Positions 56,143-64,000 of a stretch of 64,000 bases of DNA are shown one piece after another. The notes beneath the pieces are model-generated. The model searched no databases. It had not been told where the DNA came from and worked only from the letters and a program-made list of their open reading frames with translations. A program made the position numbers and the translations under genes. Source of the DNA: Pseudovibrio sp947494035 (GTDB lineage Bacteria; Pseudomonadota; Alphaproteobacteria; Rhizobiales; Stappiaceae); the NCBI GenBank assembly GCA_947494035.1, contig CANLTN010000014.1:1-64000 (forward strand), given 5' to 3'. Numbering within the stretch: the first letter of the stretch is position 1; each line of letters starts with the position of its first letter.

Positions 56143-58141
56143 ATTTGGCCGTCTTCGGTTTTACAGCTTTTGCCTTTGTTGGCTTTGACTTTTGCTTGGA
56201 TTTGGCCTTGGAGCCGGACTTTTGCGGCTCCTTGCTCTGTGGTTCGCTCATGGCTTTGTCATAGGTGGCGATGAAGGGGTGAGCGACTTCGATATCTTCC
56301 TTTGAAATGAGTTTGAGCGTGCGAAGAAGGATATCCTGCTTCATGGTGTGGTACTCACCACGTGTTGAAGCCTGCACGCTGTCTTCTACCTTTAAGGTGA
56401 TGCCAATTTCATTATTCCTCTCAAACCGAACCTTCGCGCCGTCAGACAGGGACAGGGGGTAGGCTGCAAGCATCTGTTTTATCTTAGTGATAAGTGTTTC
56501 CAGTTTCTGCGTGCTTGTATCGTACTTGAGTACAAACCTGAGAACGACGCGAAAATGATCTTTCATGGTGAGGTTCATGAAGTTCATCTTGGCAAGGTCT
56601 GCATTGGGAATGGTGACAAGCGTTCTGTCCGTGGTTCTGATGCGTGTTGAACGCAATCCGATGGAGACAACGTGCCCGCGGACATTGTTGAACTCGCAGT
56701 AGTCACCTACATGGACAATGCCGTCTGCATACAAAATGAGGCCGCCAATCAGGTTCTCCAGTGTCGGCTGGGCAGCAAGGGCGATCGCGAGGCCGCCTAC
56801 ACTGATACCGGCAATGATGCCATAGAGTGGGATGTTCAGACGGGTTGCGCCATAGGTGAGCAGGATCAGGGCGCACAAGGTGGCGACGAGCTGTGTTGCT
56901 GTGCGAATGAGGCTGCTGTCAATGGAGGCAACGGGGTGATCGCGTAACAGCACCAGCTCGCTCAGCAGGCGGAGCACTTTGTAGATGATGATCGCAGAAC
57001 CGATCCAGACCAGTGTTTCTATCGTCAGGTCATACACCTGAAGCGTCTGGCCTCCAATATTGATCTGATTGTCCGCCAGATAGCGCAGGAAGATCAGCGC
57101 ACCCACAATCACCACGGCACTGATGATGTTGATCAGCTGGCGTATGAAGGGTTTGTTGCGATTGGATAAGCGGTGCATGCGGCTTACAAACAGCAGCGTC
57201 AGAACAAGGACGCCGACAGTTACGACAATCAACGCAATCCATTGCCAAACTGCTTGCCCGTACACAATCCCAAGCAACCATTCGGGCTGTTGCTCGATCA
57301 ATGAGAACCATGCAGGAGGAAGCAGCTGTCCCGGGCTGGAGGCATAGAAAAGATAGAGGTCTTTGTTCAGGCTGGACTGGGACGGAAGGTCTTTGACATC
57401 CTGATAGAACTCCGGGATACGATCCACGGTTTCGGCTGAGAAGAGATACTCTCCCTGATCTGGACCCTCTTGCACTCTGGTTAGCGTGATCTGGGTAAAG
57501 GGAATTGTCCAGCTGTCTTTCTGGTTGGTCTGGTTGAAGTCATAGGTTCCAGCAGCCGTTCCAGGGATGTCTTGCAGCGGTGGGAGCGGGATGCGGTTCA
57601 GTATCTCCTTCAGCTGCAGGGCCAGCTCCAGTGATGTTTGCTGGCGGGTGGCGCTGGGAACGCTGGAAAGATCGAAAACGCCTCTTGCCCGTTCAAGCAG
57701 GATTTCGGCTATGCGGATTTTCTCGTGAATCCGATTTTGATCCTCGCCCATGCCCAGAACGTCCATGGAGAACGCTCCCATGCCGGTGCTTTCCTCGTAG
57801 GCTTCGAGAATGAGCTGATTGGCTTCTTCCATGATCTCCAGAAAGCTCTGAAGGGTCGCTCTGGGTGAGCTGGTATCGGCGGGTGCCAGTGGGAATAAGC
57901 TGATGAGATCTTCGGCATCAAACGCCATGAGCGGCATGGCGGGCTTGTACAAACCATCCGGCGTTGTGCTGCTGGGATTTTGGAATGCTGGTTTCTCTTC
58001 GGGTGCCTTCAGGATCTGTTTTTGCTGCTGCTTGATGAATTTTTTATAGAGATTTTGCGCTGGTGCCTGAGTAGGGAGTGCGATTGACATAAGAACGCAG
58101 ATTAACGCAAAAAAACGCGTTATATCCCATAAATAACGCAT
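56141..58141 (-). CDS. MscS-family mechanosensitive channel
   Basis: The 666-aa protein has a signal peptide (MRYLWDITRFFALICVLMSIALPTQAPAQN), a periplasmic domain of about 250 residues, five or so membrane segments, and the MscS core: IAGISVGGLAIALAAQPTLENLIGGLILYADGIVHVGDYCEF, then IPNADLAKMNFMNLT. The extreme C-terminus is Lys-rich (KSKQKSKPTKAKAVKPKTAK). It should release solutes under membrane tension. I start at 58141 so that the signal peptide is N-terminal; the frame is open to 58240. Gap 58142-58480 has no gene and holds promoters in both directions. Confidence 0.9.
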   Translation of the reverse strand: MRYLWDITRFFALICVLMSIALPTQAPAQNLYKKFIKQQQKQILKAPEEKPAFQNPSSTTPDGLYKPAMPLMAFDAEDLISLFPLAPADTSSPRATLQSFLEIMEEANQLILEAYEESTGMGAFSMDVLGMGEDQNRIHEKIRIAEILLERARGVFDLSSVPSATRQQTSLELALQLKEILNRIPLPPLQDIPGTAAGTYDFNQTNQKDSWTIPFTQITLTRVQEGPDQGEYLFSAETVDRIPEFYQDVKDLPSQSSLNKDLYLFYASSPGQLLPPAWFSLIEQQPEWLLGIVYGQAVWQWIALIVVTVGVLVLTLLFVSRMHRLSNRNKPFIRQLINIISAVVIVGALIFLRYLADNQINIGGQTLQVYDLTIETLVWIGSAIIIYKVLRLLSELVLLRDHPVASIDSSLIRTATQLVATLCALILLTYGATRLNIPLYGIIAGISVGGLAIALAAQPTLENLIGGLILYADGIVHVGDYCEFNNVRGHVVSIGLRSTRIRTTDRTLVTIPNADLAKMNFMNLTMKDHFRVVLRFVLKYDTSTQKLETLITKIKQMLAAYPLSLSDGAKVRFERNNEIGITLKVEDSVQASTRGEYHTMKQDILLRTLKLISKEDIEVAHPFIATYDKAMSEPQSKEPQKSGSKAKSKQKSKPTKAKAVKPKTAK

Positions 58142-58480
58142 AATCGCGCAATTTGGACGCAAGGTATCTGGTGCCGGGCTTTGCGGGGGAGTGAAGGGTG
58201 ATGGTTGCCTTATTTGCATAAAGATCCCGGTTCTGGACATTTTTCAGTGTTATGAAACCAGCCACACACGAGGATTTGGACAATTGATAGCTTGTGATTT
58301 GAGTAAAATTTGCAAGGTGTCGGTCCCAAGTTGCGTGACATCTGAGCAACGCCTGTGGGTTAGCGGAGATTCCTCAGGGTTTGCCGCTTGTTTGCCTCGT
58401 TCTTGCCTTTTCCCCGTAGCATTCCAGTGCTAAGCCCTTTAATGCTCGGGCGATTGAATCATTAGCTGCTGGAAAGTTTT

Positions 58481-59026
58481 ATGGGTTTTACAATACGTAG
58501 ATATCTTGGGCGTGCTGCATCTTGCGCACTTGCTGCGTTGATTGGTGGGGTTGCGTTTGGATCGCCTTTACAAGCTCAGACGCCAATTCAGAACCCGGTT
58601 GCAGTGTTCAAGGGACTCGACAAGATCACCGGCCGCGTTACCACCTTTGATGTTTATATTGACGAGACTGTTCAGTTTGGCGCGCTGCAGGTGACACCCC
58701 GTGTATGTAATTCACGTCCTCTGACTGAAGCCTCGCAAACCACTGCGTTTATTGAGGTTGATGAGCTTACGCTGGACAGCAAAGTCCGCCGGATCTTCAG
58801 TGGCTGGATGTTTGCAAGTAATCCGGGTGTGCATGCTGTTGAGCACAGCGTTTACGACATCTGGCTGATCAACTGTAAGACGTCCACCTCGGTTCCTCCA
58901 CCAGAGGGATACGCAGGTCCAGCTGTTGAGATCGTCCCTGAAGAAGATGAGCTGGCTGGCAATGATTTTGTTTCTTCAGGTGAAATTCCAGTCCCACGAC
59001 CGAAGGTTCTTGCAACCTTGAATTAA
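58481..59026 (+). CDS. DUF2155-family secreted protein
   Basis: The 181-aa protein has a signal peptide ending around LQAQ and the DUF2155 core: FKGLDKITGRVTTFDVYIDETVQFGALQVTPRVCNSRP, then FSGWMFASNPGVHAVEHSVYDIWLINCK. Two conserved Cys could form a disulfide. The family is conserved in alphaproteobacteria and has no known biochemical function. GGAAAG precedes the ATG. It is convergent to aat. Confidence 0.88.
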   Translation: MGFTIRRYLGRAASCALAALIGGVAFGSPLQAQTPIQNPVAVFKGLDKITGRVTTFDVYIDETVQFGALQVTPRVCNSRPLTEASQTTAFIEVDELTLDSKVRRIFSGWMFASNPGVHAVEHSVYDIWLINCKTSTSVPPPEGYAGPAVEIVPEEDELAGNDFVSSGEIPVPRPKVLATLN

Positions 59027-59032
59027 TGCGAT

Positions 59033-59060
59033 GCGCCTCTTAGGAGGGGCCGTTTTTTTT
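59033..59060 (+). terminator. Probable terminator after the DUF2155 gene
   Basis: An imperfect stem around CCTC/GAGG (59036-59047) is followed by a run of eight T (59053-59060), seven bases after the DUF2155 stop. It overlaps the 3' end of the convergent aat gene. Confidence 0.5.
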
Positions 59061-59726
59061 GCCGCGTGGCGGTCGCATATCCTCGATGATTTGCAACAGT
59101 AATTTGCCCGAGGTTTCCTGCGGTAAGGCGTTGAAATCCCCGAGATGCTTCAGTGCGTTTTCGAGAAGTTTGCCATAGTGCTCTTTTGTGACTTCTGTCG
59201 CGCCGAACTGTTCCAGATGTTCTGTTTGAAACTGGGCATCCAGCAACTTGTAGTGCCCGTAGAGCAATCGGCCATAAAGATGCACGAGCGCTACCTTGGA
59301 GGCATCACGCTGCGTTGAGAACATGCTCTCGCCAAAGAAGGCCCCGCCTAGGGAGACGCCGTAAAGCCCGCCTACCAGTTCCTCATTGGCGTTATAGACT
59401 TCAATTGTGTGGCAGAACCCCATTGCGAATAGCTCGGTGTAGAGCTTTTTGAGTTCCGCGTTGATCCAGGTTTCCTTGCGCTCAGCTGTAATGTTTGCGC
59501 AATGGGAAAGGACGCCTTTGAAGTCGCAGGAGGCCCGCACGATAAACTTGTCGGAGCGCACGGTTCTTGCGAGGCGTTTGGGGATATGAAATGAATCGAG
59601 CGGCAAGATGCCTCGCCGCTCGGGATCTATCCAGAAAAGCTCAGTAGAGCCAGCAGTCTCGGCCATTGGAAAGACACCACAAGCGTATGCTTTGAGCAGA
59701 ATTTCCGGGGTAATCTGAAACTGCAT
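59040..59726 (-). CDS. aat: Leucyl/phenylalanyl-tRNA-protein transferase
   Basis: Aat adds Leu or Phe from aminoacyl-tRNA to N-terminal Lys/Arg residues, marking proteins for ClpAP (N-degron pathway). The 228-aa protein has ITPEILLKAYACGVFPMAE, FWIDPERRGILPLDSFHIPKRL and GFCHTIEVYNANEELVGGLYGVSLGGAFFGESMF, all diagnostic. The ATG at 59726 is the family start; the open frame extends further upstream into accC in another frame and is not used. It follows accC by about 30 bases. Confidence 0.95.
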   Translation of the reverse strand: MQFQITPEILLKAYACGVFPMAETAGSTELFWIDPERRGILPLDSFHIPKRLARTVRSDKFIVRASCDFKGVLSHCANITAERKETWINAELKKLYTELFAMGFCHTIEVYNANEELVGGLYGVSLGGAFFGESMFSTQRDASKVALVHLYGRLLYGHYKLLDAQFQTEHLEQFGATEVTKEHYGKLLENALKHLGDFNALPQETSGKLLLQIIEDMRPPRGKKNGPS

Positions 59727-59757
59727 GGGCGACTGCTGCTGACCTCTCTGGATCTCC

Positions 59758-61125
59758 TTAGTCTTCTTCGGCGGTCTGTGCTGCGATATGCGCTTCCAGG
59801 AACTTTTCCAGCCAATGGATATCATAGGCGCCGTTGGCGATATCCTGATTGTCCAGAAGCTCAGAGAAGAGCGGCACAGTTGTGTTGATGCCATCAACCA
59901 CAAACTCGCTCAGAGCACGACGCAGACGCATCATACATTCCACGCGGGTGCGGCCATGAACGATCAACTTACCGATCAGGCTGTCATAGTGCGGAGGAAT
60001 TTTGTAGCCCTGATAAACGCCGGAATCCACGCGCACGCCCAGACCGCCCGGTGGGTGGTAGTAGGTGATTGTGCCCGGAGATGGCGCAAAGGTCAGCGGA
60101 TGTTCTGCGTTGATACGGCACTCGATAGCATGGCCGGTAAAGCGCACATCTTCCTGATTGATTGAAAGGGTGGAACCTCCAGCGATGCGGATTTGCTCAA
60201 TCACGAGATCGATGCCGGTTACCATTTCAGTCACAGGGTGTTCCACCTGCAAACGGGTGTTCATTTCGATGAAATAGAACTCGCCGTTTTCATAGAGAAA
60301 TTCGATGGTGCCTGCACCGCGATACTTGAGCTTACGCATTGCGTCCGCACAGACTTCGCCGATTTCCTGACGCTGCTCTTCGTTCAGAGCAGGGGAAGGA
60401 CACTCTTCAAATACCTTCTGGTGGCGGCGCTGCAAGGAACAGTCGCGTTCACCAAGGTGAATTGCGTTGCCCTGACCGTCGCCCAGAACCTGCACCTCGA
60501 TGTGGCGTGGTTTGCCGAGGTACTTTTCCATATACAGTGCATCATCGCCGAAGGCTGCTTTGGATTCGGAGCGCGCGGTAGAGATCGCGGTGTCCAGATC
60601 TTCTGCAGTCTTTGCGACCTTCATGCCGCGACCGCCGCCGCCTGCAGCAGCTTTTACGAGAACCGGATAGCCGATTTCGCTCGCGATTGCATGGACGTCA
60701 TCTTCAGGCGTGATGCCACCATCAGAACCCGGCACAACTGGAATGCCCAATTCTTTTGCCGTGGTCTTTGCCTGAATCTTGTCGCCCATCACGCGAATGT
60801 GCTCAGAGGTAGGGCCGATGAAGGTGATTCCGTGTGCTTCGAGAATTTCCGCGAAGCGGGCATTCTCGGAGAGGAAACCATAGCCAGGGTGCACAGCGTC
60901 GGCGCCAGTGATTTCACAGGCAGCCAGAATTTGCGGAATATTGAGATAGCTGTCGCGCGCGACTGGCGGTCCAATACATACGCTTTCATCAGCCAGGCGC
61001 ACGTGCATTGCGTCTTCGTCGGCAGTAGAGTGGACCGCTACAGTGCGGATGCCAAGCTCTTTACAGGCACGAAGGATGCGGAGTGCGATCTCGCCGCGGT
61101 TTGCGATGAGGATCTTGGAGAACAT
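59758..61125 (-). CDS. accC: Acetyl-CoA carboxylase biotin carboxylase subunit
   Basis: AccC carboxylates the biotin on AccB using ATP and bicarbonate, the first half-reaction of malonyl-CoA formation. The 455-aa protein shows MFSKILIANRGEIALRILRACKELGI, HPGYGFLSENARFAE, KAAAGGGGRGM (ATP-grasp Gly-rich loop, about 159-169), FIEMNTRLQVEHPVTEM and RINAEHP. The length is normal. It is 14 bases after accB, in the usual accB-accC operon. Confidence 0.98.
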   Translation of the reverse strand: MFSKILIANRGEIALRILRACKELGIRTVAVHSTADEDAMHVRLADESVCIGPPVARDSYLNIPQILAACEITGADAVHPGYGFLSENARFAEILEAHGITFIGPTSEHIRVMGDKIQAKTTAKELGIPVVPGSDGGITPEDDVHAIASEIGYPVLVKAAAGGGGRGMKVAKTAEDLDTAISTARSESKAAFGDDALYMEKYLGKPRHIEVQVLGDGQGNAIHLGERDCSLQRRHQKVFEECPSPALNEEQRQEIGEVCADAMRKLKYRGAGTIEFLYENGEFYFIEMNTRLQVEHPVTEMVTGIDLVIEQIRIAGGSTLSINQEDVRFTGHAIECRINAEHPLTFAPSPGTITYYHPPGGLGVRVDSGVYQGYKIPPHYDSLIGKLIVHGRTRVECMMRLRRALSEFVVDGINTTVPLFSELLDNQDIANGAYDIHWLEKFLEAHIAAQTAEED

Positions 61126-61139
61126 AGAGACTTCGCCTG

Positions 61140-61616
61140 TTATTCGATGATGATAAGTGGTTCGCCGAACTCTACTGGCTGACCGTCTTCAACCAGGATC
61201 GCGGTAATGGTACCTGACTTTGGTGAAGGGATCTGGTTCATGGTTTTCATTGCTTCCACGATCAGAATTGTGTCGCCCTTCTTGATGGACTTGCCGACTT
61301 CAATGAAAGCCGAGGCACCTGGCTCTGGAGCAAGGTATGCAGTGCCAACCATTGGAGAGGTCACGGCGCCCGGATGATCTGCGGGATTAGCAGAAACTGC
61401 GATTTCTACAGGCGCAGGTGCTGGAGCTGCGGCTGGTGCAGCAACCGGGGCAGGAGCCACTGGGGCTGCCGCATTAATTGTCAGCTGACGAGCGACACGA
61501 ACACGGAGATCTTTGTGTTCTACCTCGATTTCGGTCAGGTTGGTTTCGTCCAGCATAGTTGCGAGCTGGCGGATCAGTTCCTGATCAAACTTAGTTTCTT
61601 TCGTCATCGTTTTCAT
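61140..61616 (-). CDS. accB: Biotin carboxyl carrier protein of acetyl-CoA carboxylase
   Basis: The 158-aa protein has the N-terminal helix FDQELIRQLATMLDETNLTEIEVE, an Ala/Pro-rich linker (APVAPAPVAAPAAAPAPAP) and the biotinyl domain with IVEAMKTMNQI, where the Lys carries biotin. Two starts lie three codons apart (61616 and 61607), neither with a clear ribosome site. I use the first. It is the first gene of the accBC operon. Confidence 0.95.
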   Translation of the reverse strand: MKTMTKETKFDQELIRQLATMLDETNLTEIEVEHKDLRVRVARQLTINAAAPVAPAPVAAPAAAPAPAPVEIAVSANPADHPGAVTSPMVGTAYLAPEPGASAFIEVGKSIKKGDTILIVEAMKTMNQIPSPKSGTITAILVEDGQPVEFGEPLIIIE

Positions 61617-62138
61617 CGTCCAGTTCGAAATGCTCTGGTAAATGCCAGAAGCCTTCGGTTTGGCCCCCAAAGCGATTGTGCAGCAAGGATGGCCTTTTAA
61701 TAATCTGCGAAAATTCGATTGCTCAGAGCAGAATCAGAATTTTCTGACTGAATGAACTACACAAGCAGTTGGTCATTAGCTGCTTAGATAGCCATTAATT
61801 CTCTAGTTGCGAGATGCCGTCTTAAAAAAAGAATGCATCAGGTGCCTAGGCTGCGCATAAGGCAATATCATGTTGATCAGCGCAGAAAGGCACATTTTCT
61901 TTAGTTAACCCAGAAGTACTGAGCGGAAGACGGAGATACGCAACCAATCTTTTCTCATGAACTCTGTGTATTGAGCTAGGTTTACTTGACGTATTGGTAA
62001 AGTGTAGCCTGTCAAATAAACATAACAGGCCCTCTTATATGGTCAGAGCGGACCAAGGAAAAGACCTTTGTCCGCTCTGAGCTGAGTTCTTAAGGATAAA
62101 GCGGCGAAAATGCGTTGAAATGCGTGATTGAGAACAAT
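61617..62138. promoter_or_regulatory. accB promoter region and hairpin downstream of dsbA
   Basis: No gene is seen in these 522 bases. A strong hairpin is present: TCAGAGCGGAC (62043-62053) pairs with GTCCGCTCTGA (62070-62080), and an inner AAGG/CCTT stem closes an AAAAGA loop. It lies after the dsbA-like stop on the minus strand and probably ends that transcript, though no clean T-run follows. The stretch from 61617 to about 61900 should contain the accBC promoter. Confidence 0.55.
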
Positions 62139-62882
62139 CTACTCGCGTTCAGCGGCAATTTTCTCTTTCAGAGCATCGTAACCCACGGCACCAACAATCA
62201 CTTCATCGCCAACAATGTAGGATGGGGTTCCGGTGATACCGAGTTGTTCTGCAATGGTGAAGACCTCCTGGAAGGTTTCAGCAGCGCGAGGAGACTCCAG
62301 GGACGCTTCGAGATCTGCTTTTGAGATACCCAGATCGGTTGCGATCTTCATGCTGCTTTCCATGTTTGCACGACCAGGCTGGCTGAGAAGGGCAAGGTGG
62401 AAGTCTTCGTATTTCTCTGGCGCAATTTCAGCGACTGCAACTGCAACGCGCGCTGCGTCCTGAGAAGGCTTGCCGAGAACAGGGAACTCTTTGAGAACAA
62501 TGCGGAGATTGTCGTCTTCGTCAACAAGGCGAACCATGTCATCAAGGGCACGCTTACAATAGCCGCAGTTATAGTCGAACAGTTCTACCAGCGTGACATC
62601 ACCGTCCGGGTTGCCTAGGACAACCTGATATTCACTGTTGTAGATCTCATCTTCAAGTTCAGCGATGGCGTCCTGGCGAGCGTTTTCCTCTTCGGCGACG
62701 CGTCGCATGTCAAGTTCCTGCAATGCCTCGAATACGACTTCAGGATTCTGGACAAGGTATTCCCTGATAATTGTTTCCACTTCAGCACGGTCCACTGGTT
62801 CTGCCTGCGCAGAAAAAGTTGCTGGCAGCAGAGCGAGCGTTGCTGCACTTGTGATGGCAGCGCGGCGAATGAGTTTTTGCAT
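62139..62882 (-). CDS. DsbA/Com1-family periplasmic thiol oxidoreductase
   Basis: The 247-aa protein has a signal peptide (MQKLIRRAAITSAATLALLPATFSAQA), a helical N-terminal extension with VETIIREYLVQNPEVVFEAL, and a thioredoxin-fold domain with the active site FDYNCGYCKRA (CGYC near 107-110) and the cis-Pro motif GITGTPSYIVG. This is the Com1/ScsC-like DsbA group, acting in disulfide formation or isomerisation in the periplasm. Confidence 0.92.
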   Translation of the reverse strand: MQKLIRRAAITSAATLALLPATFSAQAEPVDRAEVETIIREYLVQNPEVVFEALQELDMRRVAEEENARQDAIAELEDEIYNSEYQVVLGNPDGDVTLVELFDYNCGYCKRALDDMVRLVDEDDNLRIVLKEFPVLGKPSQDAARVAVAVAEIAPEKYEDFHLALLSQPGRANMESSMKIATDLGISKADLEASLESPRAAETFQEVFTIAEQLGITGTPSYIVGDEVIVGAVGYDALKEKIAAERE

Positions 62883-62941
62883 GACGTCTCCTGTAACCCT
62901 GTTCAGGTATTTGCTTTTATCTGCTTGTTCTGTTTGATGTG

Positions 62942-64000
62942 TTAACGGCGTCCGAGCTGGTTAACCTTTGCTGACATGATGTCGTCAGCTTGTTGCCAGG
63001 CTGGTGAGCCCACTTTCAATTTAGTTTGGGCGCGCTTGGCGTAGCGCTGAGCACTGCGGATATCGCCGCGTGCCATATGACTTTGTGCGGTTGCCAGATC
63101 TGCGCCAGCTGTGTCGCCAAGACGGGCGTTCGCAATTGCGAGCTGGGCGTATCCATTCATGGAATACTGATCTTTCCGCAGCGCTCTGGTGAGCAGGTTC
63201 TTTGCCTCTGTCAGATAGCGCGTATCGTTGGACGCAACCATAGCAAAGCCCAGCCAAATCTCAAGTTGAGGGTTGCCGGGATAAAGAGCCAATGCCTTGC
63301 GGAACGGGGCGATAGCCGCTTGCGGTTTACCGCCTTCGAGCAATGCTTGCCCCTTAACTTCATAAAAATATGGATATTCTGGGGCCTGTGAGATCAGAGC
63401 GTCAATTTTTTTGACGGCTTTGGATGCTTTTTCTGACCGCATGCTGGCGATTGCGCGGGCATATTGTGCGGGCAGGCTTTTGTCCTTTTCCGGGTACGCC
63501 CGATAAACTGTGCTTCTGTGACTGGTGAAGGCCAGCAGCTTGGCTTTGACCATGTCATGTTTGAGCTGAAGGCGTTCGGAATCCTTGGTTGCAAAGTGCT
63601 TGCCGTTCTTCGCTTTGTTTTGGAGCGCATTAAAACGGTCACGTGGCATTGGATGACTGAGCGCGTAGGGATCTACGTACTGGGCTGAAAATAGCGCCTG
63701 ATCTGCCATGCGCTCAAATGTTGTGAGCATGCCTTGGGCAGAAACGCCAATACGATCAAGGTAGCGTAGCGCCGCTTGGTCAGCTGCCGATTCTTCAGAA
63801 CGACGGTAAGACAAGAAATTTCGTTGTGCGAGGGCGCCGCCACCAGTTACAGCTGCCGCACCGCCTTGGGCGATGGAGCTGTTGCCGGTTGTTGCACCTG
63901 CGGCGATGGCGCCTGCACCTAAAATCATGCCAATGACTGACATAATCTGGGCACTAGAGGCTGCCTGACGCATACGGACCAGGTGGTTACCTGCGATGTG
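62942..64000 (-). CDS. M48-family metalloprotease with TPR tail (BepA-like), N-terminus outside the window
   Basis: The visible 352 residues run off the right edge of the window. At the edge HIAGNHLVRMRQA is the end of an HExxH-type zinc motif region (the second His and its helix), followed by a hydrophobic Gly/Ala stretch, RRSEESAADQAALRYLDRIG (third zinc ligand Glu) and SHPMPRDRF, all typical of M48 peptidases. The C-terminal half contains TPR repeats (PQAAIAPFRKALALYPGNPQLEIWLG). BepA-like proteins act on outer-membrane protein assembly in the periplasm. The signal peptide and catalytic HE lie outside. Confidence 0.9.
   Translation of the reverse strand, partial: HIAGNHLVRMRQAASSAQIMSVIGMILGAGAIAAGATTGNSSIAQGGAAAVTGGGALAQRNFLSYRRSEESAADQAALRYLDRIGVSAQGMLTTFERMADQALFSAQYVDPYALSHPMPRDRFNALQNKAKNGKHFATKDSERLQLKHDMVKAKLLAFTSHRSTVYRAYPEKDKSLPAQYARAIASMRSEKASKAVKKIDALISQAPEYPYFYEVKGQALLEGGKPQAAIAPFRKALALYPGNPQLEIWLGFAMVASNDTRYLTEAKNLLTRALRKDQYSMNGYAQLAIANARLGDTAGADLATAQSHMARGDIRSAQRYAKRAQTKLKVGSPAWQQADDIMSAKVNQLGRR

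Noticed and set aside
59727..59903. Upstream extension of the aat frame
   Set aside because: The extra 59 residues overlap accC out of frame and have no family similarity; the family N-terminus begins at the ATG at 59726.
60193..61182. A 329-codon frame antisense to accC
   Set aside because: It covers accC on the opposite strand. accC has all family motifs, and the antisense frame shows none.

Overview
The window is a chromosomal segment of an alphaproteobacterium. The backbone genes (aerobic-type cobalamin genes under a cobalamin riboswitch, the pcm-tolC-popZ-valS run, a DUF2155 gene, accBC, a Com1-like DsbA and an M48 peptidase) suit a marine Hyphomicrobiales/Stappiaceae-type genome such as Pseudovibrio. 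That genus guess rests on gene content only.

Left backbone (1-15.5 kb): a tRNA-Asn; a cobalamin riboswitch leading into a tightly packed cobU-cobW-cobN-cobO-cobQ operon; cbiB and cobC on the other strand, converging on it; an AlkB-type monooxygenase with a palindromic operator; a PD-ExK-like protein; a large OafA-type acyltransferase with an SGNH domain; a secreted small protein; and tRNA-Cys.

Integrated island (about 15.5-49.4 kb): a 41-bp perfect direct repeat of the 5' half of tRNA-Cys (15501-15541 and 49322-49362) brackets about 34 kb. A tyrosine integrase and an excisionase-like gene lie at the left end, followed by a CI-like repressor with palindromic operators and a phage-like HTH gene. 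The remaining cargo is mostly defence-like. It holds a MazG-like/HNH pair, an IS481 copy nested in an IS3 remnant, a 1175-aa SIR2 protein, two proteins with EVE-like N-termini and nuclease C-termini, a GIY-YIG-type protein, an unrecognised two-gene system built on a phospholipase-D-fold protein, an orphan YefM-type antitoxin, a WYL-like regulator and a CRISPR-Cas locus. Degenerate repeats of roughly 150-390 bp separate several of these modules.

The most unusual part is the CRISPR-Cas locus (39.4-48.9 kb). It is type I-F by repeat structure and by Cas7f, Cas6f and Cas3 motifs, but the order is cas8f-cas5f-cas7f-cas6f-cas3-array. Cas3 has no N-terminal Cas2 domain, there is no cas1 anywhere in the window, and Cas8f and Cas5f are short. 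The array has 33 repeats and 32 unique spacers with an exact 60-bp period.

Right backbone (49.4-64 kb): pcm, tolC, popZ and valS on the plus strand; a MscS-type channel facing valS; a DUF2155 gene; then aat, accC, accB, dsbA-like and an M48/TPR peptidase (cut by the window end), all on the minus strand.
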